Shown one piece after another: positions 37,287-45,982 of a stretch of DNA of 64,000 nucleotides. Source of the stretch: Cognaticolwellia mytili. GTDB taxonomy: Bacteria; Pseudomonadota; Gammaproteobacteria; Enterobacterales; Alteromonadaceae. A program made the translations under genes and the position numbers. Under the pieces are notes generated by a model, which saw only the letters and a list, made by a program, of their open reading frames with translations, ran no database searches and was not told the DNA's origin. Location: the NCBI RefSeq assembly GCF_002104475.1, contig NZ_NBOF01000001.1, positions 1-64,000 on the forward strand, given 5' to 3'. Every line of letters starts with the position of its first letter. Within the stretch, counting starts at the first letter, position 1.

Positions 37287-38180
37287 ATGCAACAATATGA
37301 TTTAGTAGCATTACGCAGTTTTATTGCTGTAGTGGATACAGGTAGCTTTAATCAAGCTGCTGAATTACTCAATGCCAGTACTGCTGCGGTTAGTCGGCGT
37401 GTATCTGGTTTAGAAGCTGCATTAGATGTCAGACTTTTAAACCGAACAACAAGGCGAGTTGAATTAACGGAAGCAGGGCAACAATTCTATCAAGATGTAG
37501 TAAATGTTTTTCAATCGTTAGATGAAGCACAAGAACGTATTCAGTCTCGTAGCCAGAATTTAAAAGGTAATTTGCGTATTTCAGCACCATTGAGTTTTGG
37601 AGTTACTTCTTTAAATCTCATTCTAACTGGCTTTATGAAATTGCATCCTGAACTTAAAATTCATTTGCAACTTGAAGATCATCGTACTGATTTTGTTGCT
37701 GAAGGTATTGATGTGGGGATACGAATTGGACGACTGGAAAACTCTACATTAGTGGCGCTGCCAATCACCAATATTTCAGCCGTGTTTTGTGCAGCGCCTA
37801 GCTACTTGAAGGAATACGGTGAGCCAAAGGTACCTGAAGATTTACTTAATCACAATTGCTTACGCTACAGTTTAACAGATCCAAAACTAGGTTGGATAGT
37901 TGAAGAAAATGGCGTGGAACGCAGTATTGATGTCAGTGGTACGCTAACATGTAATAATGGAAATGCGCTTAAAGAAGCTGCGATTGAAGGGCTTGGAGTC
38001 TTATATTCACCAGACTTTATTATCGGTGATGCGATAAAAAATGGGCAGTTAATTGAAGTGCTATCAGGCTATAAATCGGACGGTATTGGCTTATATGCTA
38101 TTAAATTATCTCGAAAATTTACCTCCGCAAAAGTGATTGCTTTTATTGACTATCTAAAAGCATATTATGCCGAGGGTTGA
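37287..38180 (+). CDS. LysR family transcriptional regulator
   Basis: A 297-residue regulator. The N-terminal winged helix-turn-helix is clear (LVALRSFIAVVDTGSFNQAAELLNAS...AVSRRVSGLEAALDVRLLNR), followed by a linker helix and a two-lobe effector domain (LKGNLRISAPLSFG, DVGIRIGRLENSTLV, EGLGVLYSPDFIIGDAIKNG). The tail and length are those of the 'LysR-type, YafC/AaeR-like' group. It is divergent from pgi by 260 bases. LysR proteins often control the neighbouring divergent gene, but pgi is not a typical target. The ligand is unknown. Confidence 0.93.
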   Translation: MQQYDLVALRSFIAVVDTGSFNQAAELLNASTAAVSRRVSGLEAALDVRLLNRTTRRVELTEAGQQFYQDVVNVFQSLDEAQERIQSRSQNLKGNLRISAPLSFGVTSLNLILTGFMKLHPELKIHLQLEDHRTDFVAEGIDVGIRIGRLENSTLVALPITNISAVFCAAPSYLKEYGEPKVPEDLLNHNCLRYSLTDPKLGWIVEENGVERSIDVSGTLTCNNGNALKEAAIEGLGVLYSPDFIIGDAIKNGQLIEVLSGYKSDGIGLYAIKLSRKFTSAKVIAFIDYLKAYYAEG

Positions 38181-38216
38181 TGCTTGTACAGTTGCTTTTG
38201 TTGCTTCAATGGTGTT

Positions 38217-38789
38217 TTAGTTTTTTGTTGTTGAAGCTTTAAATATAGCCATTAAGTTTTCTACAAAAGCAATGTCATCTTTTTCTGATACTGAAACTGT
38301 GATACCAAACGGGGCAAAATGTAGTGTCTCTGCTAATTGCTCTGCCGTTAAATTAATTTTTTTCAATGTTAGTCTATTAGCTAAAACTTCCTGGTCAATT
38401 CGCGTTTTAATACTTTCTTTAATTAACTTTTCTTCATTTTTAATTAAATCTGTACAGTACGCTTGTCCAGCATGCAATAGATCTGCTCTGACTAAATTAC
38501 TAGAAATATCATTAAAGAAACCTTCACAGCGTTGTATTATTAATGCTTGTGTTTCAGGCCAAAAATTATCTTTTGATATGCAATAGTTATTAATTAATGA
38601 GTTGTACTGTTGAAAGTGCTTTTCAACAACTGCTCTAAATAACACTTCTTTAGATTTGAACTGTTTATGGATAGTGACACGAGATATTCCAGCGTGTCGG
38701 CTTACCATAGATATATTGGCTGTGCTGTAGCCGTGTTGAAAAAAGCAATCCATTGCGGTATCGAGTATTTTTTCAGTTGTACTTGGCAA
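38217..38789 (-). CDS. TetR family transcriptional repressor
   Basis: A 190-residue repressor with an N-terminal TetR helix-turn-helix (ILDTAMDCFFQHGYSTANIS...AGISRVTIHKQFKSKEVLF). The C-terminal helical domain (about 60-190) has no recognised ligand signature. It is divergent from an RND pump operon with a perfect operator-like inverted repeat between them, the classic layout of a drug-responsive local repressor. It starts 151 bases from the adaptor gene. The effector is unknown. Confidence 0.93.
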   Translation of the reverse strand: MPSTTEKILDTAMDCFFQHGYSTANISMVSRHAGISRVTIHKQFKSKEVLFRAVVEKHFQQYNSLINNYCISKDNFWPETQALIIQRCEGFFNDISSNLVRADLLHAGQAYCTDLIKNEEKLIKESIKTRIDQEVLANRLTLKKINLTAEQLAETLHFAPFGITVSVSEKDDIAFVENLMAIFKASTTKN

Positions 38790-38854
38790 AACATTTTCTC
38801 TTAAGGGTAAAGTAGTGACAACGTGATAATAACGCGAATGACAAAAATAGACAA

Positions 38855-38887
38855 CAGGTTTACAGTAGTTGTTAATGTGTAAACCTG
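38855..38887. promoter_or_regulatory. TetR operator overlapping the efflux promoter
   Basis: CAGGTTTACA (38855-38864) and TGTAAACCTG (38878-38887) are perfect 10-bp inverted arms separated by 13 bases, in the gap between the TetR and efflux genes. A likely -10 box TATAAT lies at 38891-38896 with a TTGTTA -35-like box inside the operator spacer (16-base spacing). Repressor binding would block this forward promoter. Confidence 0.78.
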
Positions 38888-38940
38888 TGTTATAATCGCC
38901 ACTATTATATTTTTATAGTTTAAATTCTTCTGGAGTTAAT

Positions 38941-39987
38941 GTGATTCGAATTTTTGTAATGACGATGGTTTTAATGCTACAAGCATGCTCTGAGCCTGCA
39001 GAGTCAGTAAAAGATAATACGTCTGTAGTTGTGCAGTTATCTGCTGTAACTTTAACTAGCTTAGCCAATGATTTTGAATTTCCAGCGAAAATCTCAGCAG
39101 TAAAGAGTGTTGATGTTAAATTTGAAGTTTCGGGGCGCTTGATTTATCAAAGCCTTATGGAAGGTAGTAAAGTCAAAAAAGGTCAAGTGCTTGCTAAAAT
39201 AGATCCTGCGCCATTTCAGCGTAAAGTTGATGAAAGTCGAATTCGCCATCAAGACGCTATGCGAGACTTAAAACGAATAAAAGATGTTTTTGAAAAGAAT
39301 GTTGCATCTCAACGTGATTACGATGAAGCAAAATCTCAGTTTTCAATTACCAAAATCGCATTGGAAAATGCTGAACAAGACTTAAGCTATTGTACAATTA
39401 CTGCCCCATTTGATGCCGTAATTGGGGCAAGGTATATTGAAAATAATAGTTATATTCGCACTGGTGATACACTTGCTAATTTGCAAGATAGATCTGAGCT
39501 TTACTTCTCTTTTGAAGTGCCAGAGCGAATTATGACAGCAAATGCTGGCAACAAAGATGTTAAAGCGACTGCTCATATTATCGGTCAAGAAGATAAAGTA
39601 TTTGATATTCATTATGTTGAACATAAAACAACGCCAGATCCTATTACCCAAACCTATGATGTAACATTTGCACTTGACGGTAAAATCACTAATTTATTTT
39701 ATCCTGGCTCACGTGCAATTGTTAATATTAAAGATAAACATATTCAATCCCAAGCACTACTCTTACCGATAAATGCATTAATGGGTGACAATGATGCGGG
39801 TTTTAGTGTTTGGCGTTATGAGCAATCTACACGCTCGCTGGCGAAAGCAAAAGTTATTGTTGCTAAATTACAAGGCGAATTTGCTCTGATTGAATCAGGC
39901 TTGAAAGATGGCGATAAAGTGGTTTCTGCTGCGGTAAGTCAGATGCGAGAAGGGCTTGTGGTCAAAGAATACAAGGCGGGTTTTTAA
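38941..39987 (+). CDS. RND efflux periplasmic adaptor lipoprotein (MFP)
   Basis: A 348-residue membrane-fusion protein. A hydrophobic N terminus ends in the lipobox LQAC (Cys16), so it is predicted to be a lipoprotein anchored in the inner membrane. Lipoyl halves are visible (AVKSVDVKFEVSGRLIYQSL, then MEGSKVKKGQVLAKIDPAPF, and DLSYCTITAPFDAVIGARY), with a coiled-coil hairpin between (DESRIRHQDAMRDLKRIKDV), then the barrel domain. GTG start preceded by TGGAGTTAAT. The pump gene follows with only one base between stop and ATG. It differs in sequence from the first adaptor and probably handles a distinct substrate. Confidence 0.94.
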   Translation: MIRIFVMTMVLMLQACSEPAESVKDNTSVVVQLSAVTLTSLANDFEFPAKISAVKSVDVKFEVSGRLIYQSLMEGSKVKKGQVLAKIDPAPFQRKVDESRIRHQDAMRDLKRIKDVFEKNVASQRDYDEAKSQFSITKIALENAEQDLSYCTITAPFDAVIGARYIENNSYIRTGDTLANLQDRSELYFSFEVPERIMTANAGNKDVKATAHIIGQEDKVFDIHYVEHKTTPDPITQTYDVTFALDGKITNLFYPGSRAIVNIKDKHIQSQALLLPINALMGDNDAGFSVWRYEQSTRSLAKAKVIVAKLQGEFALIESGLKDGDKVVSAAVSQMREGLVVKEYKAGF

Positions 39988-39988
39988 T

Positions 39989-42900
39989 ATGGACATCGCG
40001 CGTTATTCGTTAACCAAGCCGATTAATATCTGGTTGCTATCAATATGCTTTATTGTTGGTGGTATTGTTGCTATGGGTAATATTGGCCGTTTGGAAGACC
40101 CTGCTTTTACCATTAAGCAAGCGGTTATCTTCACCTATTACCCAGGAGCAAGTGCTGAAAAAGTAGAAAAAGAAGTTACCGAACAAGTTGAGATAGCCCT
40201 ACAGCAAATGTGGCAATTAGATATTTTGGAATCAGTTAGTAAACCTGGATTTTCTCGAATAACCATGGAGATACAACCCAATATTGATGGTCCGTTGTTA
40301 CCGCAAATTTGGGACGAACTGAGAAAGCGCCTTAGTGATATTCGAAACGATTTACCGTTGGGGGCAAGTGCGCCTGTGGTTATCGATGATTTTGGCGATG
40401 TTTATGGTATTTATTATGCTTTGTCAGCGCCAGATTTTAGCGCTCATCAAATGCGAGAATTTTCTCGTATTATTCGGCGTGAAATATTAACCGTTGATGG
40501 CGTGGCAAAAGTGCAGGTGGGTGGTATTCTTGAAGAAGAAATTGTTGCTAAAATTGATAGCTACCAAATTGCTGGCTTAGGCTTATCTTTTCCTGATATT
40601 CAACAAGTATTAGCGAGTAACTTAAAACCTTTTAATGGTGGCCGATTATTCGTTGGTGATAAGCAAATACGTATTCCAGTTGAAAGCTCAACCAATAAAA
40701 TAGAAGAAATTGAAAACCTGTCTATTGTTATCCCAGGCAAAAACGCGTCAATTAAAATTAAAGATATTGCTGAACTGAGCATTCAACCAGTGGATATTCC
40801 TAGTGGATTGAAACGCTTTAATGGTGAACGCGCAGTAACCTTAGCTGTGTCGGCACAAAACGATATTAATGTCGTTGAAGTTGGTAAGAAAATTGAAATT
40901 AAGCTAGCAGAAGTTATTGCAAAGTTACCAACGGGTATTGAGGTTGCATCAATATATAACCAAGCCAAAATTGTAGATAAATCAGTTGATGGCTTTATTT
41001 TTAACCTTGAAATTTCTGTTGCTGTAGTTACGCTAGCATTGTGTTTATTTATGGGGTGGCGCTCAGGTGTTGTGGTGGGAGGTACATTATTAATAACCGT
41101 GTTAGGCACTGTGCTAATTATGTGGCTTTATGATTTACAGTTACAACGAATTTCATTAGGTGCCATGGTTATTGCCATGGGGATGCTGGTTGATAATGCC
41201 ATCGTTGTCGCTGAAGGTATGATGCTGAGGATGGAAAAAGGCAAGTCTGCAATGGAATCAGCTAGCTTTATTGTCAAAAGAACACAGTGGCCATTGCTTG
41301 GTGCAACCGTTATTGGTATTGCGGCATTTTCGGGAATTGGTTTGTCTGATGATGCGACAGGTGAGTTTTTATTTTCTTTATTTGCTGTGGTGCTAATTTC
41401 GTTATTATTAAGTTGGATACTGGCAGTATCACTTACGCCCCTGTTGGGTAAGTATTTTTATAAAGTAGGCACTAAAACTAGTGACGATGACAGCCACTCT
41501 TTGTTTCATAAAGCTTATTTAGTAGTTTTACGCACAGCTTTACATTGGCGTGGTCTAACCCTTGGCATTTTAGTCGCTATTACGATTACCGCTTATGCGA
41601 GTTTTGGTTTGATAAAGCAGGGTTTTTTCCCGCCGTCAAATACTCCAGTATTTTTTATTCATTATTGGGGGCCACAAGACGCAGATATTCGCGCTACTGA
41701 AAAGTATATGAAGCAAGGTGAAAAGCTTATCTTAGCTACCGAAGGAATAGAATCATTAACCACATTTATTGGTGAAAGTTCGGAGCGCTTTACTTTGGTT
41801 TTTGCGCCAGAGCTACCGAATGAAAGCTATGGCTTATTTTTAGTACGTGCTTTTGACGCTGCCGATATTCCGCGTTTAGCGCAGGAAATATCGAATGAAT
41901 TGAAGCAAGCCAATCCGAAAGTAAATTTTTACGCTGAAATTATGCAGTTTGGTCCCGGCGCTGGTGCAAAAATACAAGCACGTTTTTCTGGTGATAATCC
42001 TGCTGTGTTACGTCGGCTTGCAGACCAAACAAAAGCCATATATTTCGAAGATGGAAAAATTCGCGATATTAGAGATGATTGGCGTGACAAAGGCATTGTT
42101 TTAGCGCCTGAATATGATGACATTGCCGCAGGTATTGCTGGCGTTTCTCGCAGTGACTTTAGTCAAGCAATAGCGTTTTACACGCAAGGTTTGAAAATAG
42201 GGCAATTGCAAGACGGTGATTATCTATATCCAATTATTGCTAGAAATAGTAATGGCAATGCTGATCAGTTAGTGGGGCTAGAAAATAGTTTAGTATGGAG
42301 TAGTAGTCAACGAACGTATATTCCATTTAAGCAAGTCAGTGGAAAAATGACTTATTCGAGCGAAGAGTTATTAATTAATCGTCGTGATCGAGTGAGAACT
42401 ATTACTGTAAAAGCTGAAGCAGGCTATGACGAAACGACAGGTGAGGCATTTGGCCGTACGCAAGCGTCAATTGAAGCTATTGATTTACCAGATGGCTACA
42501 CATTGGAGTGGGGTGGTGAATATGAATCAGCTCGCAAAGCGCAAACGGCACTAGGGCAAGGTTTACCATTAGGCTTTTTGATTATGTTTATCATCAGTGT
42601 GTTGCTTTTTGGTCGTGCAAGACAACCTATTATTATTTGGCTTATTGTGCCGATGGCTGTTGTGGGGGTTGTAGCTGGTTTACTGTTAGCTGATTTGCCT
42701 TTTGGTTTTATGTCGTTATTAGGCTTTTTAAGTTTATTCGGAATGCTAATTAAAAATGCCATTGTGCTGCTAGAAGAAATTGATCTGCAAATTGATGAAG
42801 GCAAAGAGAAAGCGACCGCTATTGTTGAAGCAAGTTTGAGTCGTTTAAGGCCGGTTTCATTAGCAGCCATAACAACTATTCTGGGAGTTATGCCATTGAT

Positions 42901-43030
42901 ATTTGACCCGTTCTTTGCGGACATGTCAGTGACCATTATGGGGGGATTAGCATTTGCGACTATTCTAACCATGATAGCGGTACCCGTATTATATAGTGTT
43001 TTTTATAAAATTAAGGTAGAAAAGGCTTAA
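39989..43030 (+). CDS. RND efflux pump inner-membrane transporter
   Basis: A 1013-residue RND exporter of the AcrB/AcrD/AcrF-related type. It begins ATG-GAC (MDIARYSLTKPINIWLLSIC) one base after the adaptor stop, so the 11 extra upstream codons of the open frame are not used. Family marks are EDPAFTIKQAVIFTYYPGAS, LGAMVIAMGMLVDNAIVVAE (the transmembrane 4 Asp pair is reduced to a single Asp with Asn), and the C-terminal LLGFLSLFGMLIKNAIVLLE. The loss of one of the two transmembrane 4 aspartates is usual for this shorter subfamily. It is driven by the TetR-controlled promoter and probably needs a TolC encoded elsewhere. Confidence 0.95.
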   Translation: MDIARYSLTKPINIWLLSICFIVGGIVAMGNIGRLEDPAFTIKQAVIFTYYPGASAEKVEKEVTEQVEIALQQMWQLDILESVSKPGFSRITMEIQPNIDGPLLPQIWDELRKRLSDIRNDLPLGASAPVVIDDFGDVYGIYYALSAPDFSAHQMREFSRIIRREILTVDGVAKVQVGGILEEEIVAKIDSYQIAGLGLSFPDIQQVLASNLKPFNGGRLFVGDKQIRIPVESSTNKIEEIENLSIVIPGKNASIKIKDIAELSIQPVDIPSGLKRFNGERAVTLAVSAQNDINVVEVGKKIEIKLAEVIAKLPTGIEVASIYNQAKIVDKSVDGFIFNLEISVAVVTLALCLFMGWRSGVVVGGTLLITVLGTVLIMWLYDLQLQRISLGAMVIAMGMLVDNAIVVAEGMMLRMEKGKSAMESASFIVKRTQWPLLGATVIGIAAFSGIGLSDDATGEFLFSLFAVVLISLLLSWILAVSLTPLLGKYFYKVGTKTSDDDSHSLFHKAYLVVLRTALHWRGLTLGILVAITITAYASFGLIKQGFFPPSNTPVFFIHYWGPQDADIRATEKYMKQGEKLILATEGIESLTTFIGESSERFTLVFAPELPNESYGLFLVRAFDAADIPRLAQEISNELKQANPKVNFYAEIMQFGPGAGAKIQARFSGDNPAVLRRLADQTKAIYFEDGKIRDIRDDWRDKGIVLAPEYDDIAAGIAGVSRSDFSQAIAFYTQGLKIGQLQDGDYLYPIIARNSNGNADQLVGLENSLVWSSSQRTYIPFKQVSGKMTYSSEELLINRRDRVRTITVKAEAGYDETTGEAFGRTQASIEAIDLPDGYTLEWGGEYESARKAQTALGQGLPLGFLIMFIISVLLFGRARQPIIIWLIVPMAVVGVVAGLLLADLPFGFMSLLGFLSLFGMLIKNAIVLLEEIDLQIDEGKEKATAIVEASLSRLRPVSLAAITTILGVMPLIFDPFFADMSVTIMGGLAFATILTMIAVPVLYSVFYKIKVEKA

Positions 43031-43074
43031 CCTTAATCAATATGTAAACCTTATTTTTATATAGAATACACTCT

Positions 43075-43104
43075 AAAAGCGAGCAGTTAACTGCTCGCTT
43101 TTTT
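43075..43104 (+). terminator. Terminator of the TetR-controlled RND operon
   Basis: A near-perfect palindrome AAAAGCGAGCAGTT / AACTGCTCGCTTTT ending in T's, 45 bases past the RND stop codon. It is a clear rho-independent terminator and may work both ways. Confidence 0.92.
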
Positions 43105-43276
43105 ATGCACAAGATGTACGGTATATCGCTAGTGCATAGACGCTTTTTAAATCTATTCTATTGTTGCATTTACTGTAACTATCATTTGTCTTAATCCATA
43201 TTTATTACATAAATGAACTTGTCTAAAATAGCCTTCTCTATTTAAAGACAAGTTTCTATTTAAAAGTAAGGCATTG

Positions 43277-43828
43277 ATGATGTGGAAAAATACAGCTGAA
43301 AACTACGGCTTAGTAAGTAAATTATTGCATTGGCTAAGTGCCATCAGTGTTTTTGCTATGTTTGGTGTAGGCTTTTGGATGGTTGATTTAACTTATTACA
43401 GCCCGTGGTATCAAAAAGCACCTCACTGGCATGAAAGTGTCGGCATCTTATTGTTAAGCGCAACATTACTACGTCTATTTTGGCGCCTATTCAGCGTAAA
43501 ACCACAAGCAATAATCAATCATTCAAAAATAGAGAGGCGTGCATCTAGCACTACTCACCTTGTTTTATATGTATTGATTTTTACGCTTTTCATTAGTGGC
43601 TATTTAATTTCAACTGCAGACGGTAGAGCAATCGATATTTTTAATTGGTTCAGCGTTGCGGGACTAGAAAAGTTGATTGAAAATCAAGAAGATTTAGCTG
43701 GTTTAGTTCATGAATATGTCGCCTATATTTTAATAACTACAGCGTTGTTACATGGCGTAGCTGCAGTCAAGCATCATGTTATTGATAAAGATCGTACCTT
43801 GGCAAGAATGATTAAATCCAACAAATAA
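43277..43828 (+). CDS. Cytochrome b561 family protein
   Basis: A 183-residue four-helix membrane cytochrome of the bacterial b561 (CybB/YceJ) type. Likely haem ligands are the histidines in LLHWLSAISVF (about 17), HWHESVGILLL (about 50), and the C-terminal HEYVAYILITTALLHGVAAVK pair. It likely passes electrons from the quinone pool. A TTG three bases upstream is in frame, but the ATG at 43277 is placed 5 bases after AAGG; an ATG at 43280 is equally possible. It is followed 108 bases later by a YceI gene, the E. coli yceJ-yceI pairing, so they probably work together in quinone or isoprenoid metabolism. Confidence 0.9.
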   Translation: MMWKNTAENYGLVSKLLHWLSAISVFAMFGVGFWMVDLTYYSPWYQKAPHWHESVGILLLSATLLRLFWRLFSVKPQAIINHSKIERRASSTTHLVLYVLIFTLFISGYLISTADGRAIDIFNWFSVAGLEKLIENQEDLAGLVHEYVAYILITTALLHGVAAVKHHVIDKDRTLARMIKSNK

Positions 43829-43936
43829 TTATTTAATCTGAACTCTGAATGATGAGTGCGTGAAGCTAAAGTGAGTCAATAGTTTAGGTTATTTAACACT
43901 CAATAATAAATCGTTATAACGACAACAGGAAAAACA

Positions 43937-44512
43937 ATGAAAAAATTTACATTAGCACCATCGCTATTAGCAGTATCACTATTAACCTCAAGTATATTTT
44001 TACCTGCAGTAGCTGCGGATTATAAAATTGATCATGAGGGTGCACATGCATCAATAAATTTTACAGCTAGCCATTTAGGTTTTAGCGTTTTAACAGGGCG
44101 CTTTAATAGTTTTAGCGGCAACTTCTCATATGATGGGAAAGATATTGCGGCGGCGAAAATATCGGTAACTGTGGACACTTCTAGCTTTGACTCTAACCAT
44201 GCCTTACGTGATAAACATGTGCGTTCTGATGATTTTCTTGATGTTAAAAAGTTCACGCAAGCAAGATTTGATAGCAATAAAGTTGAAGATAAAGGTAACG
44301 GAAGTTTATTAATATCGGGTGACTTTACATTACATGGTGTGACTAAACCTATGGTAATTGACGCGATTAAAGTTGGTGAAGGTAATGATCCTTGGGGCGG
44401 TTATCGTATAGGATTTAGTGGCACGAGCACGATCAGTATGGCAGATTTTGGTTTTAAAAAAGACTTTGGAAAAATTGAACTTGCTTTACATATTGAAGGC
44501 ATTCGTCAGTAA
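43937..44512 (+). CDS. YceI family periplasmic isoprenoid-binding protein
   Basis: A 191-residue secreted lipocalin-like protein. A signal peptide (KKFTLAPSLLAVSLLTSSIF...AVAA) precedes a YceI barrel starting YKIDHEGAHASINFTASHLG and containing NHALRDKHVRSDDFLDVKKF, FTLHGVTKPMVID and GFSGTSTISMADFG. The family binds polyisoprenoids such as ubiquinone-8 precursors in its barrel. The NHALRD/HVRSDDFLD segment is fully conserved. AGGAAAAACA before the ATG is a good ribosome site. It is paired with the upstream b561 gene. Confidence 0.95.
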   Translation: MKKFTLAPSLLAVSLLTSSIFLPAVAADYKIDHEGAHASINFTASHLGFSVLTGRFNSFSGNFSYDGKDIAAAKISVTVDTSSFDSNHALRDKHVRSDDFLDVKKFTQARFDSNKVEDKGNGSLLISGDFTLHGVTKPMVIDAIKVGEGNDPWGGYRIGFSGTSTISMADFGFKKDFGKIELALHIEGIRQ

Positions 44513-44603
44513 GCGATGTTGTCAATGGTTACCAATAGCTGTTAATTGATTGAACAATGCTGAGGTATGTTAATCGACATACAGTGAAAGTAAAAAGCGA
44601 TTA

Positions 44604-44635
44604 AAAGCCAAAGTTTGATTTAACACTTTGGCTTT
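44604..44635. terminator. Terminator between YceI gene and DoxX gene
   Basis: Perfect 10-bp arms AAAGCCAAAG and CTTTGGCTTT around a 12-base loop. It lies 91 bases after the YceI stop and 40 bases after the DoxX stop on the other strand, so it can serve both convergent transcripts. Confidence 0.85.
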
Positions 44636-44675
44636 ACAGTAAACGGATGAAGCTTAGCTTTATAAAAACTTAGAT

Positions 44676-45116
44676 TTATGAAAGTTTAAGTTTATTGTCT
44701 ACCGATAATTTCTCACCACCAAGTAAAATTACAAAGACTAATAAGCTACCCCATAATATATGTTCATTCATCGCTGCTGGGCTAATATCTACTAAACTCA
44801 ATACCGCGATGACATTAACCACAAATAGCCCCGCGGCTGATAATCGGCTGAATAAACCAATCGCCAATAATACTGGTAAGACTAATTCACCGATTGTCCC
44901 TGCCCATGCTGCAGCAACAGGAGATAATAATGGTACTTCGTATTCATATTCAAATAGCATCAAGGTCGACTCCCAATCACGTATTTTAGTCAGTCCAGAT
45001 TTGAAAAATATACTGGCGACATAAAGTCGGACAAATAGTATCGCGGGAATACGTAAGTAATCGCTATAGTCTAAAATTTGGTTGTGTAATGCTCTAACTT
45101 TTTGCAAAGCCATCAT
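44676..45116 (-). CDS. DoxX family membrane protein of the bufferin operon
   Basis: A 146-residue four-helix protein of the DoxX family (FVRLYVASIFFKSGLTKIRD, LPVLLAIGLFSRLSAAGLFV). DoxX proteins are small membrane proteins of unsettled function, often linked to redox or thiol stress, and are frequent last genes of bufferin-type clusters. It follows the BufC-like gene by 47 bases on the same strand and ends near the shared terminator, so it is probably the last gene of the operon. Two ATGs in a row (45116 and 45113) leave the start uncertain by one residue. Confidence 0.9.
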   Translation of the reverse strand: MMALQKVRALHNQILDYSDYLRIPAILFVRLYVASIFFKSGLTKIRDWESTLMLFEYEYEVPLLSPVAAAWAGTIGELVLPVLLAIGLFSRLSAAGLFVVNVIAVLSLVDISPAAMNEHILWGSLLVFVILLGGEKLSVDNKLKLS

Positions 45117-45163
45117 AAATATTCCTCTTTATGCACTGAAGTGTTGTTGTATTTAGGGTTAAC

Positions 45164-45982
45164 TTAATCTGAAGTTAGTGTTGAAATTGAACTAACCAGT
45201 TGTTGTTCAATGGCTTTTGGCAGCCAATCTATGATTGAAAACGTCTCATTAGTTACTTTATCTAATGCACTACCAATACTGGGCTGTGAACGAGCAGCCA
45301 AAGACGGTAGCGATTGCCATAACGTTAGCCATTGGAACTCATGTTGTGTTATTTGTTGATATTGCGCTTGAAAATTGGGCCGCCATATTAGGTAGTAATA
45401 CTCACCATTTTCAGTATTATTAAGTTGCTGTTCGATATCATGGGTTGTTAATTTGCTATTAATTTCATTAGCTTGTTTGATATCTTCAACAACTAGATCT
45501 ACAGGATAATTTAGCTTTAATACCTTAAAACCGGCACTAAAGTTAATCGTGAGCTGATATGCATCAAAATCGTTTAGCAATGATAACGTTGTTAAATCTT
45601 TTTCTACGTCTTCAGCTCGCTCCGTATGATGGCAAGCAAAGTCTAAATCCGCTATTGCAGCTAAAACGCCACTGTTTTTTAGTGATTGTTGGCGAATAAA
45701 GTCAGCAAACTCTTGCCCTAATTCGCCCCAATCATATTGGGCTTTTAAATGTTTTTTCAGGTATGTTTTAACCAACAAAGTAAAATCAGTTTCGCCAACA
45801 AATGAATGCACAGTGGCAAAGGTTATTGCTAATGCGCGGCTAGCATTGGCCAATAAACTGTGTTGATAAATTTTCATTCCAGCAGATAAGTTATTACTGT
45901 CTCCTTCGTTGCTTGTTTTTTGTAAAGCATCTAATGAAAATATAGTAGATAGCATCTGTGTTTGTTGCTGCTTAAGAGTCAT
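45164..45982 (-). CDS. bufC: BufC-like DUF2063 protein
   Basis: A 272-residue protein whose N-terminal half matches DUF2063 (GMKIYQHSLLANASRALAIT, TFATVHSFVGETDFTLLVKT, DWGELGQEFADFIRQQSL). The C-terminal half is the variable partner domain seen in bufferin clusters. BufC acts with the MNIO enzyme BufB as a precursor-binding partner during Cys modification. Its start overlaps the end of bufB by 11 bp, implying translational coupling. This assignment rests on the neighbour set (bufA-bufB-bufC-doxX) as well as the domain. Confidence 0.88.
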   Translation of the reverse strand: MTLKQQQTQMLSTIFSLDALQKTSNEGDSNNLSAGMKIYQHSLLANASRALAITFATVHSFVGETDFTLLVKTYLKKHLKAQYDWGELGQEFADFIRQQSLKNSGVLAAIADLDFACHHTERAEDVEKDLTTLSLLNDFDAYQLTINFSAGFKVLKLNYPVDLVVEDIKQANEINSKLTTHDIEQQLNNTENGEYYYLIWRPNFQAQYQQITQHEFQWLTLWQSLPSLAARSQPSIGSALDKVTNETFSIIDWLPKAIEQQLVSSISTLTSD

